DNA of 21,588 nt from DATFLS01 sp964413425 (GTDB taxonomy: Bacteria; Fidelibacterota; JAANXI01), in assembly GCA_964413425.1 (NCBI GenBank), contig CAYPST010000069.1, positions 1-21,588 on the forward strand, in the 5' to 3' direction. Below, piece by piece: positions 8,457-17,109 of this stretch. How positions within the stretch are numbered: the first letter of the stretch is position 1; every line of letters begins with the position of its first letter. The translations under genes and the position numbers were made by a program. Below the pieces are notes generated by a model that searched no databases, had not been told where the DNA came from, and was given only the letters and a program-made list of their open reading frames with translations.

Positions 8457-8499
8457 CAGAGCCGGTTCTCCGATAAAGCGGAGCATCATCTCTGTTTTT
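8457..8499 (+). terminator. Putative intrinsic terminator after the signalling block
   Basis: CAGAG (8457-8461) pairs with CTCTG (8490-8494), and within it CTCCG (8468-8472) pairs with CGGAG (8479-8483). The outer stem is immediately followed by T5 (8495-8499). It lies about 50 nt after the second GAF-phosphatase stop. The internal loop weakens the structure, so this is a plausible terminator only. Confidence 0.45.
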
Positions 8500-8618
8500 C
8501 AATTCCGATAGCAAAACCCCCTGGGGTAATCTCTGACGCGGTCAGGAGTGAATGTCCCAGAGAGCCAAATATGGTTCCGGGGAACTTGTTTGGTCGTTAT
8601 AAGATATTCAGAGCAATT

Positions 8619-8852
8619 CTAGTCATTTAATTCAAGAATTGCCCGCTTGCCACCCTCTTTGGCTGAAATATTAGTGAGCAGTGTGCGCAGCGCATTCACA
8701 GTTTGCCCCTTTCTCCCGATGATTTGCCCTTCGTCTCCTTCGGCGACAGTGAGCTCAATAATCGTGGTCTTATCGCTTTCCGTTTGTGTAACCTGGACTG
8801 CGTCGGGATGATCGACCAGATGTTTCGCGAGATATTCTATGAACTCTTTCAT
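8619..8852 (-). CDS. khpA: KhpA-type KH-domain RNA-binding protein
   Basis: A 77-residue protein, the usual length for KhpA (YlqC). It is a single type-II KH domain with the GxxG loop as GRKG (residues 47-50), which contacts single-stranded RNA. KhpA proteins act with KhpB/Jag as RNA chaperones affecting envelope growth and division. An upstream GGAG (in CGGAGAGC) is well placed before the ATG. The gene commonly sits between rpsP and rimM, but here it stands alone, divergent from a Tat-exported glycosylasparaginase and with its own good promoter at 8915-8944. Confidence 0.88.
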   Translation of the reverse strand: MKEFIEYLAKHLVDHPDAVQVTQTESDKTTIIELTVAEGDEGQIIGRKGQTVNALRTLLTNISAKEGGKRAILELND

Positions 8853-8914
8853 TGTAAGCTCTCCGTTTTACTATTGGCGTTCACTCTGCACATTGTATCA
8901 ATACTGCAATGGCA

Positions 8915-8944
8915 AATATACACAATAATTTACTTTCAAGTCAA
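8915..8944 (-). promoter_or_regulatory. Sigma-70-like promoter for khpA
   Basis: On the minus strand TTGACT (8944-8939) and TATATT (8920-8915) are separated by 18 nt. Transcription would start near 8908, giving a leader of about 55 nt that contains the khpA RBS. It is one of the best promoter matches in the window. Confidence 0.5.
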
Positions 8945-9094
8945 TTAGTGTCTTACTATTATTGCTAAATCAGAAAGGTAAATGGAGGAAATCTATTCAG
9001 TGATTCCTGAGAAACACAGGCATTTTTTAAGTTGCTGGTGTGAAGGTGAGGATCGGGCTCATACTGCATCCCGCACACAAGTGATCGACCAGAG

Positions 9095-9126
9095 TAATTC
9101 TAACGGATTAGTACGCTAACGAATTA
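9095..9126 (+). promoter_or_regulatory. Direct/inverted repeat upstream of the glycosylasparaginase, possible operator
   Basis: CTAACGGATTA (9100-9110) is repeated with one mismatch as CTAACGAATTA (9116-9126), at 16-bp spacing. TAATTC (9095-9100) and GAATTA (9121-9126) also form an inverted repeat across the same segment. It ends 14 nt before the start codon. A regulator-binding site or mRNA structure is possible; no binding family is recognised. Confidence 0.3.
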
Positions 9127-9140
9127 AAGAAGGAGGAGTT

Positions 9141-10139
9141 ATGCGCAGCAACCTGACCAGACGATCATTCTTGGAGAGAGTAGCCGGATTGGGAGCGGGT
9201 ATCCTGAGTTTCTCTAGTTTTTTGCCCGGAAGGACCATGGGGCAATCGGGTCAATCACCGCAATATCAACCACCGGTGGTGCTGTCCACCTGGGAGCATG
9301 GTCTTCCGGCAAATGAAGCCGCATATGAAAAACTCAGCACCGGAGAGACGGCCCTGGATGCCGTTGAAGCCGGGGTGATGGTTCCCGAGGGTGATCCGAA
9401 TACTCACAGCGTGGGATATGGCGGCTATCCGGATGAGGACGGCATTGTAACGCTGGACGCCTGTATCATGGACTGGCAAATGCGTTGCGGCTCGGTGGCA
9501 GCACTGGAGAACATAAAACATCCTATTGGAGTGGCCCGCAAAGTTATGGAGATCACCGATCATATCATGTTAGTGGGTGAAGGAGCCAGAACGTTTGCCC
9601 TGAAGACAGGTTTTCGGGAAGAAAATTTATTGACAGAAGAAGCCAGAGAGTGGTGGCTCGATTGGAAGCGGAATTTGAGTGATCATGATGATTGGCTGGT
9701 ACCGGAGGATGCCCATGATACCATCGGCATGCTTGCCCTGGATGAACAAGGACACATTTCCGGTGCCTGCACCACCAGCGGATTATCCGGGAAAATCCAC
9801 GGCCGGGTGGGGGACTCGCCGATTATTGGCGCCGGACTTTACGTGGATGGAGACATCGGAGGAGCAACTGCCACCGGAAGAGGGGAAGAGGTCATCCGGA
9901 CCAGCGGCAGCCATCTGGTGGTGGAGAATATGCGCCACGGGATGTCGCCGCAGGAGGCCTGCGAAAATGCGCTGCAGCGTATTATCAAAATTTACGGGAA
10001 CGAGCTGCAGTTTCAGGTGGCCTATCTGGCACTCAATGTGGAAGGTGAATTCGGAGCGGCGTCTCTGCAGCCCGGATTTCAGTATGCGCTCTATGCAGAC
10101 GGTAAAAATGCGTTGTATGACGGGCCGCATTTGCTCTGA
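9141..10139 (+). CDS. Tat-exported glycosylasparaginase (N4-(beta-N-acetylglucosaminyl)-L-asparaginase), Ntn hydrolase
   Basis: A 332-residue protein with a twin-arginine signal (TRRSF at 6-10, hydrophobic stretch to about 28), so periplasmic or exported. The rest matches the glycosylasparaginase/type-2 asparaginase family, which removes asparagine from N-linked N-acetylglucosamine. The autoproteolysis site HDTIG is at 192-196; cleavage before T194 would free the N-terminal nucleophile and give alpha and beta chains. The TTSGL (211-215) and GDIGGATATGRGEEVIR (237-253) segments, typical of the substrate pocket, are present, and length and C-terminus look complete. GGAGG in AAGGAGGAG precedes the ATG closely. 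The next coding sequence is a remnant of an outer-membrane lipoprotein-sorting gene. It probably scavenges glycan-linked asparagine. Confidence 0.9.
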   Translation: MRSNLTRRSFLERVAGLGAGILSFSSFLPGRTMGQSGQSPQYQPPVVLSTWEHGLPANEAAYEKLSTGETALDAVEAGVMVPEGDPNTHSVGYGGYPDEDGIVTLDACIMDWQMRCGSVAALENIKHPIGVARKVMEITDHIMLVGEGARTFALKTGFREENLLTEEAREWWLDWKRNLSDHDDWLVPEDAHDTIGMLALDEQGHISGACTTSGLSGKIHGRVGDSPIIGAGLYVDGDIGGATATGRGEEVIRTSGSHLVVENMRHGMSPQEACENALQRIIKIYGNELQFQVAYLALNVEGEFGAASLQPGFQYALYADGKNALYDGPHLL

Positions 10140-10254
10140 AATTGATTGCGCCCATGTGTTTTCTCGAGTCGACTTTTATTCAGGCAGCCCGTATAGGGCA
10201 GCCGTTGTTTATCGCAGCACTGTAGACCAATTCAATAGAGTGGCGGTCGAGGCA

Positions 10255-10650
10255 GGATCGCAGAACTTCAAGGTGAGGAGTGATCTGCATACCAGGGAAA
10301 ACATGTATACGGCCGAAATCACCGGGGAAGAGGAATGTAACAATCGCGATTGTTGGATACTGGAACTCAGGGCGAAGGAGGACGACATTGCATATCACTC
10401 CCGGAAAATGTGGGTGGACAAGGAGCGGATGATTGCGTTGAAGGAGAACCGGTACGCCAAGAGCGGTAAACTCCTTAAAACTGCCGAGATCCGGGAAGTG
10501 ATGCGCCAGGAGGGTCGCTGGTATCCCAAAAATATGGTCTTCAAGGATGCGCTCTCCCAGGGCGAAGGAACTGAGTATATCATCGATTCCGTTGAATTTA
10601 ATGCCGAGATACCGGAGTATATTTTCTCAAAAGCATCTCTGCGAAGGTAA
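10255..10650 (+). pseudogene. C-terminal remnant of an outer-membrane lipoprotein-sorting (LolA-like) protein gene
   Basis: The last roughly 130 codons of this frame resemble the C-terminal half of the LolA-like family annotated as outer membrane lipoprotein-sorting protein, usually about 250 residues. Family-like segments include EECNNRDCWILEL, YHSRKMWVDKE, KSGKLLKTAEI and RWYPKNMVF, ending with a short IPEYIFSKASLRR tail. The signal peptide and N-terminal half are missing. The frame continues upstream, but that part overlaps the glycosylasparaginase in another phase and shows no family match. No ATG with an RBS lies near the start of similarity. A deletion or rearrangement that placed the gene end behind the glycosylasparaginase fits best. 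The family match is by recognition and was not searched. Confidence 0.6.
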
Positions 10651-11518
10651 GAAGACGAAACAAAATATTATTTTATCCCTGCCGGTAGATATAAACCTGT
10701 ATGTGAACGATGAACGGGTGGTGTACTTCATTCTTACGGGCGTTTGATTCACGTATGAACAGCGGAATCTCTGGTGTATCCCGGAGTGCGGTGTAAGTAT
10801 ACTTCAGGTATTTTGCTGCAAATCGTACTTGACTCTGAACTGGTGATTTGTGAATATTCCTGTATTAAACGGAGAGTTATGCAAGATGACTTGTAGTGGA
10901 GGGTGATACCGAGAAAACCTGCTCCTTGATAGATTATACGCTGCATCTCTCACGGAATACAAACGGTCGCGTATAGGTAGTTTCCACATAAATTAAGTGA
11001 ATTTTGGTATAACCACGTATGAACCGTGCGCAGATATCTCGCAGATGAATCGCATGCCTTCTTTATCCGGCTCTGGATAGCAAGCCGCCGAAGGTTTCGA
11101 TAACTTCATCGGCGATCCATCTGTTCGAAGGAAAGGCTTCGTGCAAAAATTTGTGAAGGCAGAATCAGGGGCCTCGGACAATCTTCAGTGGAACCTGTAA
11201 AGAGTGCACTGGAGCGGAACGCTTACAATCCATGGGATTGAAAACCTAACGCTGTGGTACTATTGGTTAAATGGTAAACTACACATGGAATGGAAGCCGG
11301 GTAAACTTTTGTGAAAGACATGACTCGTTACTCGAATTTGTGTGTTCATGGAATACTGCGCCTTTCATTCTTCATTACCGGGGATCTGTGATGTGTTCTG
11401 AGCAGGGTCCCGACAGGCAACAGAATGGAAGGATTGCGTCTCACACCCTGCGAAGTCGAGACGTTATCGTGAATGAGGACCTTGCTGACTAACCATAGAA
11501 TATACAAGGAGGACAAGC
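10651..11518. other. Long gene-free stretch (about 870 nt)
   Basis: No frame on either strand longer than about 75 codons, and none has a recognisable motif or a good RBS. Short frames at 10993-11181 (minus) and 11271-11492 (plus) look random. AAGTATACTT (about 10795-10804) is a 10-bp perfect palindrome. The stretch directly follows the truncated LolA-like gene, so degraded coding DNA is possible, but I cannot identify a parent. Confidence 0.5.
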
Positions 11519-12733
11519 ATGAATAATGATACAAAGCGGTTAGATCGATTTTTCTGGGGCGGCATCATAGTGGGGATTCTGGTGATGTTTGCGGGAACGG
11601 CCGCCTTGATGTGGCGTGGAGTTGGCACCAATGAAGCCCGGCTCATTTTATGTACGGGTATCGGGATATTATTCGGTGCGTTTGGATCAACCGCCACTAT
11701 AAATTATAAAGGAGTTACGATCACGGGCGTAGCAGCTATCACCATTGTGCTCCTGTATCTCATCGTGAATTTGACGGCTTCCCAGGCAACCTTCGGCTCC
11801 ATCACCGGGGATATTCGGGGAGCACAAATTGATGTACGGGGTGATAACACCTATCTTGGCGCCATGCGGGAACGGAGTTATGATTTCGTTGTCGATCAGG
11901 GGGAGCTCAAACGGCCGGTTTTTGATGTCTATATTTATTTCCCACCGGATGATCAGGGCCGGGGGGAGAAAGAAATCCCGTTTGAGGGAATTAACAAGGC
12001 ATACATCGAGTCATACCTGGGTTCCGGGAAGAGACTGGAGTGGCGATTTAACCGGGAGCAGGAATTTCTCGTTGAAACGGTGTCCGGAGATACCCTGGCG
12101 CAATTGGGATTATCACTGGAAGACCTGCAAACCAGAGTGACTCCCGAAACGATCAAAAAGAGCACAGGTTCTTCCTTCATGAATCTCGCGCTTGCTCAAG
12201 AAACCCCTCCCGAACTCAACAAAGCAATGTCTGATTTACGATCCGGCTCACCCGACGTCCGACGAGAGGCACGGGAGGAACTGGCTACTGTAGGACCGGC
12301 TGCTGTAAGTGAGATGATGAAGGAATGGGCCGCTCATCCCGAGGCATACCGGGTGAAACTCGGGGTGTTGGTCTCGCTGACCAAAATTTTGCGCGGTAAT
12401 AAAAGCCTGGCCCCGCAGGTATCGGACAGCCTTGGCGCCGAAGACCTCCGGCTCATTCTGGAAGCACTGAATGATCCGGACCGCACGGTACGAATGTATG
12501 CCGGAGAATTTTTATATGACCTCGGTGATCCCAGAATAGTGCAGCCGGCGTTGAATTTCGCGGCTGGTCCGGAGACCGGTGAGGAGGGGATCTATTTGTC
12601 ACTTTTTGTGATTAAAGGCGCTTATCCGCAACTGCCAGATCCTGAGAAAAAGCAGGTGAATGAACGGTTACGAGCAATGCGGAGTGAGGTTGGCCCTAAA
12701 ACCAGGGAGCTCATTGATTCTTTTTTCAAGTAA
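11519..12733 (+). CDS. Inner-membrane protein with HEAT-like repeats
   Basis: A 404-residue protein not recognised as a named family. Three predicted transmembrane helices (about 12-32, 40-57 and 66-86) are followed by a mixed alpha/beta region (about 95-215) and a C-terminal helical region (232-400) with HEAT-like units. The unit at about 235-262 (LRSGSPDVRREAREELATVGP) and the one at 315-340 (ALNDPDRTVRMYAGEFLYDLGD) show the clearest HEAT pattern. It may be a membrane-anchored scaffold or sensor; the function is not known. The strong RBS AAGGAGG (11506-11512) lies 6 nt before the ATG. It is apparently monocistronic, with gene-free DNA on both sides. Confidence 0.8.
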   Translation: MNNDTKRLDRFFWGGIIVGILVMFAGTAALMWRGVGTNEARLILCTGIGILFGAFGSTATINYKGVTITGVAAITIVLLYLIVNLTASQATFGSITGDIRGAQIDVRGDNTYLGAMRERSYDFVVDQGELKRPVFDVYIYFPPDDQGRGEKEIPFEGINKAYIESYLGSGKRLEWRFNREQEFLVETVSGDTLAQLGLSLEDLQTRVTPETIKKSTGSSFMNLALAQETPPELNKAMSDLRSGSPDVRREAREELATVGPAAVSEMMKEWAAHPEAYRVKLGVLVSLTKILRGNKSLAPQVSDSLGAEDLRLILEALNDPDRTVRMYAGEFLYDLGDPRIVQPALNFAAGPETGEEGIYLSLFVIKGAYPQLPDPEKKQVNERLRAMRSEVGPKTRELIDSFFK

Positions 12734-13433
12734 CATGTAATAGAGGCCCTGGAGATCAATCCGAGGATATCTCGATTGACACATCATCAGATGTTGGGTG
12801 AATTATTAGTCTGCACGTCTTTAATGAGCCTGCTCTCGCCGGGCAGCACCCAATGAATCTCTGGGCTGCACGAAATGTGCGGACCGAGAATGGAACCATG
12901 CGACCCCGGCGATTTATTGCATTTTCTCTCCGGCATACGAATGCTTATGGAGCAATGGTGTGGTATCTTGTCCGGATTTTCGATGTGGTATACGACTGAG
13001 TCTCCTCTCGAATTATCCGGAAAATTGACTGACGTACAATATCATACCGACTCCGGTATTCGGTATGTCGATGCTAAACGAGTTGTTGAAAAGAGAGCAG
13101 CAGTCAAAATGAAATTGTAGCAATGCCGGGGGTCAAACTCCAGCACATTCCCGATTACGGTTGATAGTATCTGACTGTGCAGATACACGGAGTGTGAAAC
13201 AAAGGAGTTTTGAATTCTATTGCGGTTGCATGAGTGATGGCGTAATTTAGAAATACTCGTTATTCCAATTTGATACTTCGGGTGCTGCTTTTCGTGCTGA
13301 AAGATTATCAGAGTTGAATCCGGGTCGTAACTGGAAGAAAATATTCGGGAGCTAATTGTACGTCTGAATAGATCAAACAAGTTCAAATTCTCACGAAATA
13401 TCAAGTGTATATACTGAGAGAAGGAGTCCATTC
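12734..13433. other. Gene-free stretch (about 700 nt) with a perfect 8-bp hairpin
   Basis: No supported gene. An 81-codon plus frame at 12875-13120 has no domain signature or RBS. Hairpin CATACCGA (13043-13050) with TCGGTATG (13060-13067) has a 9-nt loop and no T-run. The last 200 nt could be leader sequence for the RRM gene. Confidence 0.5.
13043..13067. repeat. Perfect 8-bp inverted repeat
   Basis: CATACCGA and TCGGTATG flank a 9-nt loop. It is about 370 nt upstream of the RRM gene, not followed by T residues in either direction, and of unknown role. Confidence 0.4.
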
Positions 13434-13724
13434 GTGAATATTTATGTGAGCAATCTTGCATCAGATGTTACTGAAGAAGCCGTACGGCAGTTATTTGAAC
13501 AGTATGGCCAGGTGATGTCAGTGCGACTGCCGAAGAGTCGGACTACCGGGAGACACAAAGGCTATGGGTTCGTAGTCATGCCCGGGGTCGTGGAATCCGG
13601 GAGTGCTATTAGTGGTTTACATAGAAAATCGTTCATGGGAAGGGAACTGGTGGTGAGGGAATCGTTCACCAGAACCGACGGAATACCCGGGAAAATTCGC
13701 CATAATAAACGGGTTCGGTATTAA
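13434..13724 (+). CDS. Small RRM-domain RNA-binding protein
   Basis: A 96-residue single RNA-recognition-motif protein of the bacterial Rbp type. RNP2 is IYVSNL (3-8) and RNP1 is KGYGFVVM (42-49), matching the [KR]G[FY][GA][FY] pattern with the aromatic RNA-stacking residues Y44 and F46. A basic tail (KIRHNKRVRY) follows the domain. The start is GTG at 13434 with AAGGAG at 13421-13426, 7 nt upstream; there is no better in-frame start. Such proteins bind single-stranded RNA and are often cold- or stress-linked. The gene converges on purF with only 30 nt between stops. With khpA it makes two small RNA-binding genes in the window. Confidence 0.9.
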   Translation: MNIYVSNLASDVTEEAVRQLFEQYGQVMSVRLPKSRTTGRHKGYGFVVMPGVVESGSAISGLHRKSFMGRELVVRESFTRTDGIPGKIRHNKRVRY

Positions 13725-13754
13725 TAAAAAAATGCATGACTATAGGATAACCGG

Positions 13755-15179
13755 TTACCGGCCCAAAATCATACGAGGCTCACGATGCCAGTAGTCCCCG
13801 GTAAAAATGGCATCACAGAAATTACCGCCGGTTCGTGGAATGCCGGTCAATTGCTCGATCACTCTATAGGCACTTTCCAGGGACAGATATTCCACGGAGT
13901 CCGCACCAAGATACTCTGACATATTCTCCGGTGATATGTTAGCCGCCAGCAACTCCTCCTGGCTTCGGATGTTGGTGCCGTCGTAGGAGGGGTATCTGAT
14001 CGGCGGGGACGCAATCCGGATATGCACCGAGCGTGCGCCTGCCTGGCGGATTTTGTGTGTCAATCGTTTGAGAGTGGTACCCCGGACCAGGGAGTCATCG
14101 ATCACCGCCAGGTCTTTCCCGCTGACAAGCGATCGGTCAATATTATATTTTCTGCTTGCCCCTTCAGCACGCTCGGATTGTTCACCTCCGATATAGGTTC
14201 GGTTGATATAGTGATCTCTTGTTATGGCTGAGGTCCTGGGAATGCCGACCGCCTGGGCATAGCCCTCTGCCGCACTGTTTCCCGAATCCGGAACGCTTGC
14301 CACTACATCCGCCTCTGCCGGATGCTCCCGGGCAAGGACTCCTCCGAAACCGCGGCGGATCTCGGAAATGTATCTGGTCGCAAAGGTGGTCAACGGGTGC
14401 GAAAAATAAAACAGCTCGAACAGGCAGAAGCGGGGTTCAAATGGGTGATCCCACATGGGATGTCCGGTCACAGTATTTTCCTCACAGAGATACAGATTCC
14501 CTGGCTCACAGGGCTGAATGTCTGTGAAACGAATTGCAGTATCCCGGACCTGTAACTCGCGAAGCATGTAGTCTTCTGAGGTAAAAATGACGCCACCATC
14601 CCGGAGGCGTCCCATGAACAGGGGGCGATTGCCCACGCGCCTGCCGGCAAATCCCTTGGAACCAATGACCCCCACAATGGAGGCGGATCCTCTGTTATCA
14701 GTGAATCCCGTTCTCAGCTTCGAAACCAGGTCTTGCTTTTCGGGTAAAGAAAATTGTGCACAGAAGAGTTCGCTGTCGGTGGCAGTATGAAAGGAATACC
14801 CCTTAGCCATCAATTGGTTGCGTTGCGCAGTTATCTCCTCAGGTGACCCGAATTGTCCGTTATGTGCATAAATCAATGGGCCATCCTTTGTTTCGGATTT
14901 CAGCGGCTGGATATTCTGTTCCTCTGACGGACCATAGGTCGCATACCGCACCTGTCCGATGGCCCAGGATCCCTGTAGCGATCGCAGACGGTGAGAATCC
15001 ATCATCTGGAAAACCATACCGGCCCCACCGAATTTCCGTATCCCAGCGTCGTCCGATGCGAACATTTTTGCGCCCTCCTGCCCACGGTGCTGCAGTTTGA
15101 ATAAGACCTCGCTACAGATCTCCGCGGCATTCGGTTTGGCATTTGTGTCTCTTCCGTATATCAGGCAGATTCCACACAT
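13755..15179 (-). CDS. purF: Amidophosphoribosyltransferase (PurF-like)
   Basis: A 474-residue enzyme of the first committed step of purine synthesis (PRPP plus glutamine to phosphoribosylamine). The N-terminal Ntn glutaminase domain has nucleophile C2 directly after the initiator Met (MCGIC), plus LQHRGQEGA (29-37), VRYATYG (77-83) and NGQ (107-109). The C-terminal phosphoribosyltransferase domain carries the PRPP loop VIDDSLVRGTT (359-369). The ATG at 15179 is preferred to the GTG 12 nt upstream because it places Cys at position 2; no clear RBS precedes either. Near the C-terminus the motif reads NFCDAIFTG (453-461), lacking the second Cys of the FCxxC motif of Fe-S-containing PurF. There is no propeptide. 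It sits apart from other purine genes, so a specialised or orphan PurF is possible. Confidence 0.88.
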   Translation of the reverse strand: MCGICLIYGRDTNAKPNAAEICSEVLFKLQHRGQEGAKMFASDDAGIRKFGGAGMVFQMMDSHRLRSLQGSWAIGQVRYATYGPSEEQNIQPLKSETKDGPLIYAHNGQFGSPEEITAQRNQLMAKGYSFHTATDSELFCAQFSLPEKQDLVSKLRTGFTDNRGSASIVGVIGSKGFAGRRVGNRPLFMGRLRDGGVIFTSEDYMLRELQVRDTAIRFTDIQPCEPGNLYLCEENTVTGHPMWDHPFEPRFCLFELFYFSHPLTTFATRYISEIRRGFGGVLAREHPAEADVVASVPDSGNSAAEGYAQAVGIPRTSAITRDHYINRTYIGGEQSERAEGASRKYNIDRSLVSGKDLAVIDDSLVRGTTLKRLTHKIRQAGARSVHIRIASPPIRYPSYDGTNIRSQEELLAANISPENMSEYLGADSVEYLSLESAYRVIEQLTGIPRTGGNFCDAIFTGDYWHREPRMILGR

Positions 15180-15618
15180 ATTCCATAACACGGGATGATC
15201 CGTTTAGAGTAGCTTCAAATTTATGGTATCCATTCTCCATCATTTTTACAAGATACGAATCTCCAGCGGGTACTTGTTCCGGTGGTGCTCCCAGGATCCT
15301 CTGTGCAGATCTTCGTATGAGTCTCCCAAATCCAAAATGTACCGGCATTCGAGGCTTTCGAGGTGAACGGGGCAATTTATAGTAACGTGTTGGGTTTCAT
15401 CAGGTCCGAACACTGACAGAAATAGCTCCCGGGGAGGACAATCTGCCGATTTTGCATTTGGTCTCGCTAACCGGTCAGACAATATTACAGGAATATCAGA
15501 CTGGCACAACCATTGTAACCGGAATAACAAACAGAACTGGAAATGACGAACTGTTCGAAAGAAATGTATCACTGATCTAACTCATACTCTAAATCCGATA
15601 AATCGAAAGGAGGCAGCT
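15180..15618. other. Intergenic region between divergent purF and hsp20
   Basis: About 440 nt. A minus frame upstream of purF (to about 15375) overlaps the purF start in another phase and has no recognisable domain. I see no CIRCE element and no convincing sigma-32 promoter before hsp20. Confidence 0.4.
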
Positions 15619-16080
15619 ATGGCGATGACAAGACGGAACCCCACCCGGGAACTGATGAGTGCATGGGATGACTTCGATCGGTTGTTCAACCAGTTGATGG
15701 GGTCACGAAGAACCGAGGGGGATGGATCCGACGTCTCCAACGTGAGTGTCTGGCGCCCGGTTGTTGATATCACCGAACATGAGAAAGAATACGAACTGAC
15801 GGCCGAACTCCCGGGCATTCAGGAAGAGGATATTCACCTGGCCTTTAAGGACAATGTACTGACGCTCAGTGGTGAAAAGAAGAGAACAGAACAAGACGAA
15901 AAGGCCAATACCTTATGCAGGGAAAGGCGTTTCGGAACGTTCCAGCGGATGATTCGGTTTGACAGTGATGTTGACGGCGATAACATCCAGGCCGAATATA
16001 CCAATGGCATTCTCACTATTACCATGCCTAAGACGAAGGAAACAATGCAGAAACAGATTCCGGTCAATTTCAAGAAATAG
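15619..16080 (+). CDS. Small heat shock protein, Hsp20/alpha-crystallin family
   Basis: A 153-residue ATP-independent holdase that keeps unfolding proteins soluble in the cytoplasm. After a short N-terminal arm (1-46) the alpha-crystallin domain starts at WRPVVDI and includes the AELPG segment (62-66), the GEKK strand (85-88), the FGTFQRMIRF dimer-interface strand (105-114) and the family signature GILTITMPK (130-138). A C-terminal IPV (147-149) stands in for the IxI/V oligomerisation motif. AAAGGAGG (15606-15613) is 5 nt before the first ATG; an ATG two codons later is less well spaced. The gene appears monocistronic. Confidence 0.95.
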   Translation: MAMTRRNPTRELMSAWDDFDRLFNQLMGSRRTEGDGSDVSNVSVWRPVVDITEHEKEYELTAELPGIQEEDIHLAFKDNVLTLSGEKKRTEQDEKANTLCRERRFGTFQRMIRFDSDVDGDNIQAEYTNGILTITMPKTKETMQKQIPVNFKK

Positions 16081-16307
16081 CCTCCGTCTGTATCCCTCAA
16101 GCCTTCCGGTGCCCTGTTGACTTTCTTCTTAAAGTATCTTACCATCCGTACAATCGAGATTATTATCGATGTTGTCAGAAATTCCAATTGTATGAAATTT
16201 AATGGATTGTATCGTTCGAACAGCCGGAGAGATTTCCTGTTCATAACTGGCTGCCAGCTTTCATAAAACAGGGGAAACCACATCGTATTTCAATCAGGGC
16301 GCATCAC

Positions 16308-17021
16308 ATGCCGCTTGAAAGTCTCCTCTGGAAAGACAGTATTATTATCCGGTTGATATTTCTCCGGTACATCATATTCTTTCTTATATTCGCGGTTCTG
16401 CTCCCAGCTGAAACAGCAGGGAGAGATAATCGAATCGCCTGGATTTTCACAGCGTCGCTGGGAAGTGCGTGGTGTCCCCGAACGCCTCTCACTATTAAGC
16501 AATCAGGGCATCAGGATCTGCAGTTAAAAGCACACTATGAAACACACTCGCTCCGGTTTCCGTTATATTATTCGTTGAAATTCGGAAAAAGACGAAAACA
16601 AATGGGCTGGGAAGCGGAATTCGTGCACCTGAAAATTGAGCTCCGGAATCGTCCCGGGGAAATACAACGGTTCGAGGTGTCCCATGGCTATAATCTTCTT
16701 TGTTTGAATTTTGTCCGGAGTCGGGATTTGTGGGGGTATCATATTGGAACCGGGATTGTGGTTACCCATCCCGAGAACGAGATTCGGCGACAAAAACTTT
16801 CACAACCCCGGGGGATGTCAGGTTCCGGCTACTATTTATCCGGTCCGGTGGTACAAGCCGGGGTCAGTAAAGTGTGGAAAGGTACACAATCTCCGTATTG
16901 CGTACTGGAAGGCAAGATTTCTGCGGCATACAGCAAAATTCCAGTAAGCAATGGATGGGCGATGACCCCGGTGATTGCACTGCAGGGGCTCCTCGGATTT
17001 GAGTTGCGATATGTTCGATGA
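16308..17021 (+). CDS. Outer-membrane beta-barrel protein, lipid A oxidase-like (tentative)
   Basis: A 237-residue exported protein. Basic residues and a hydrophobic stretch (about 12-32) ending near AETAG form a signal peptide. The mature part shows alternating strands typical of an 8-stranded barrel, with the last strand ending LGFELRYVR. The order of segments (FPLYYSLKFG at 84-93, WEAEFVHLKIE at 101-111, SHGYNLLCLNF at 125-135, GTGIVVTHPE at 147-156, YYLSGPVVQAG at 175-185, EGKISAAYS at 201-209) resembles the lipid A oxidase/OmpW-like barrel proteins, with conserved His in HLK, SHG and HPE. This assignment comes from pattern memory, so function is uncertain. There is no clear RBS before the chosen ATG; initiation a little downstream (TTG before the hydrophobic run) is possible. 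Another outer-membrane protein follows after 88 nt. Confidence 0.6.
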   Translation: MPLESLLWKDSIIIRLIFLRYIIFFLIFAVLLPAETAGRDNRIAWIFTASLGSAWCPRTPLTIKQSGHQDLQLKAHYETHSLRFPLYYSLKFGKRRKQMGWEAEFVHLKIELRNRPGEIQRFEVSHGYNLLCLNFVRSRDLWGYHIGTGIVVTHPENEIRRQKLSQPRGMSGSGYYLSGPVVQAGVSKVWKGTQSPYCVLEGKISAAYSKIPVSNGWAMTPVIALQGLLGFELRYVR

Positions 17022-17109
17022 GAATAATCATGTGAAGGGCTGGTATATTTTTCTTAGCTGACATGCTAAAATGAATCTATAATTCCAAAACGAGAAGAAA
17101 TGGACAGCG

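Noticed and set aside
12875..13120. 81-codon plus-strand frame between the HEAT-repeat and RRM genes
   Set aside because: No RBS, no domain and an unusual composition; probably random.
13725..13754. AACCGGTT palindrome between the convergent RRM and purF genes as a terminator
   Set aside because: The stem is only about 4 bp with a tight loop, and no T-run follows directly on either strand.
15190..15375. Minus-strand frame upstream of and overlapping the purF start
   Set aside because: Its 3' part is a shadow of purF in another phase, and the rest has no recognisable similarity.
15540..15618. Search for CIRCE or sigma-32 signals before hsp20
   Set aside because: No TTAGCACTC/GAGTGCTAA repeat and no convincing CTTGAAA/CCCCAT pair was found.
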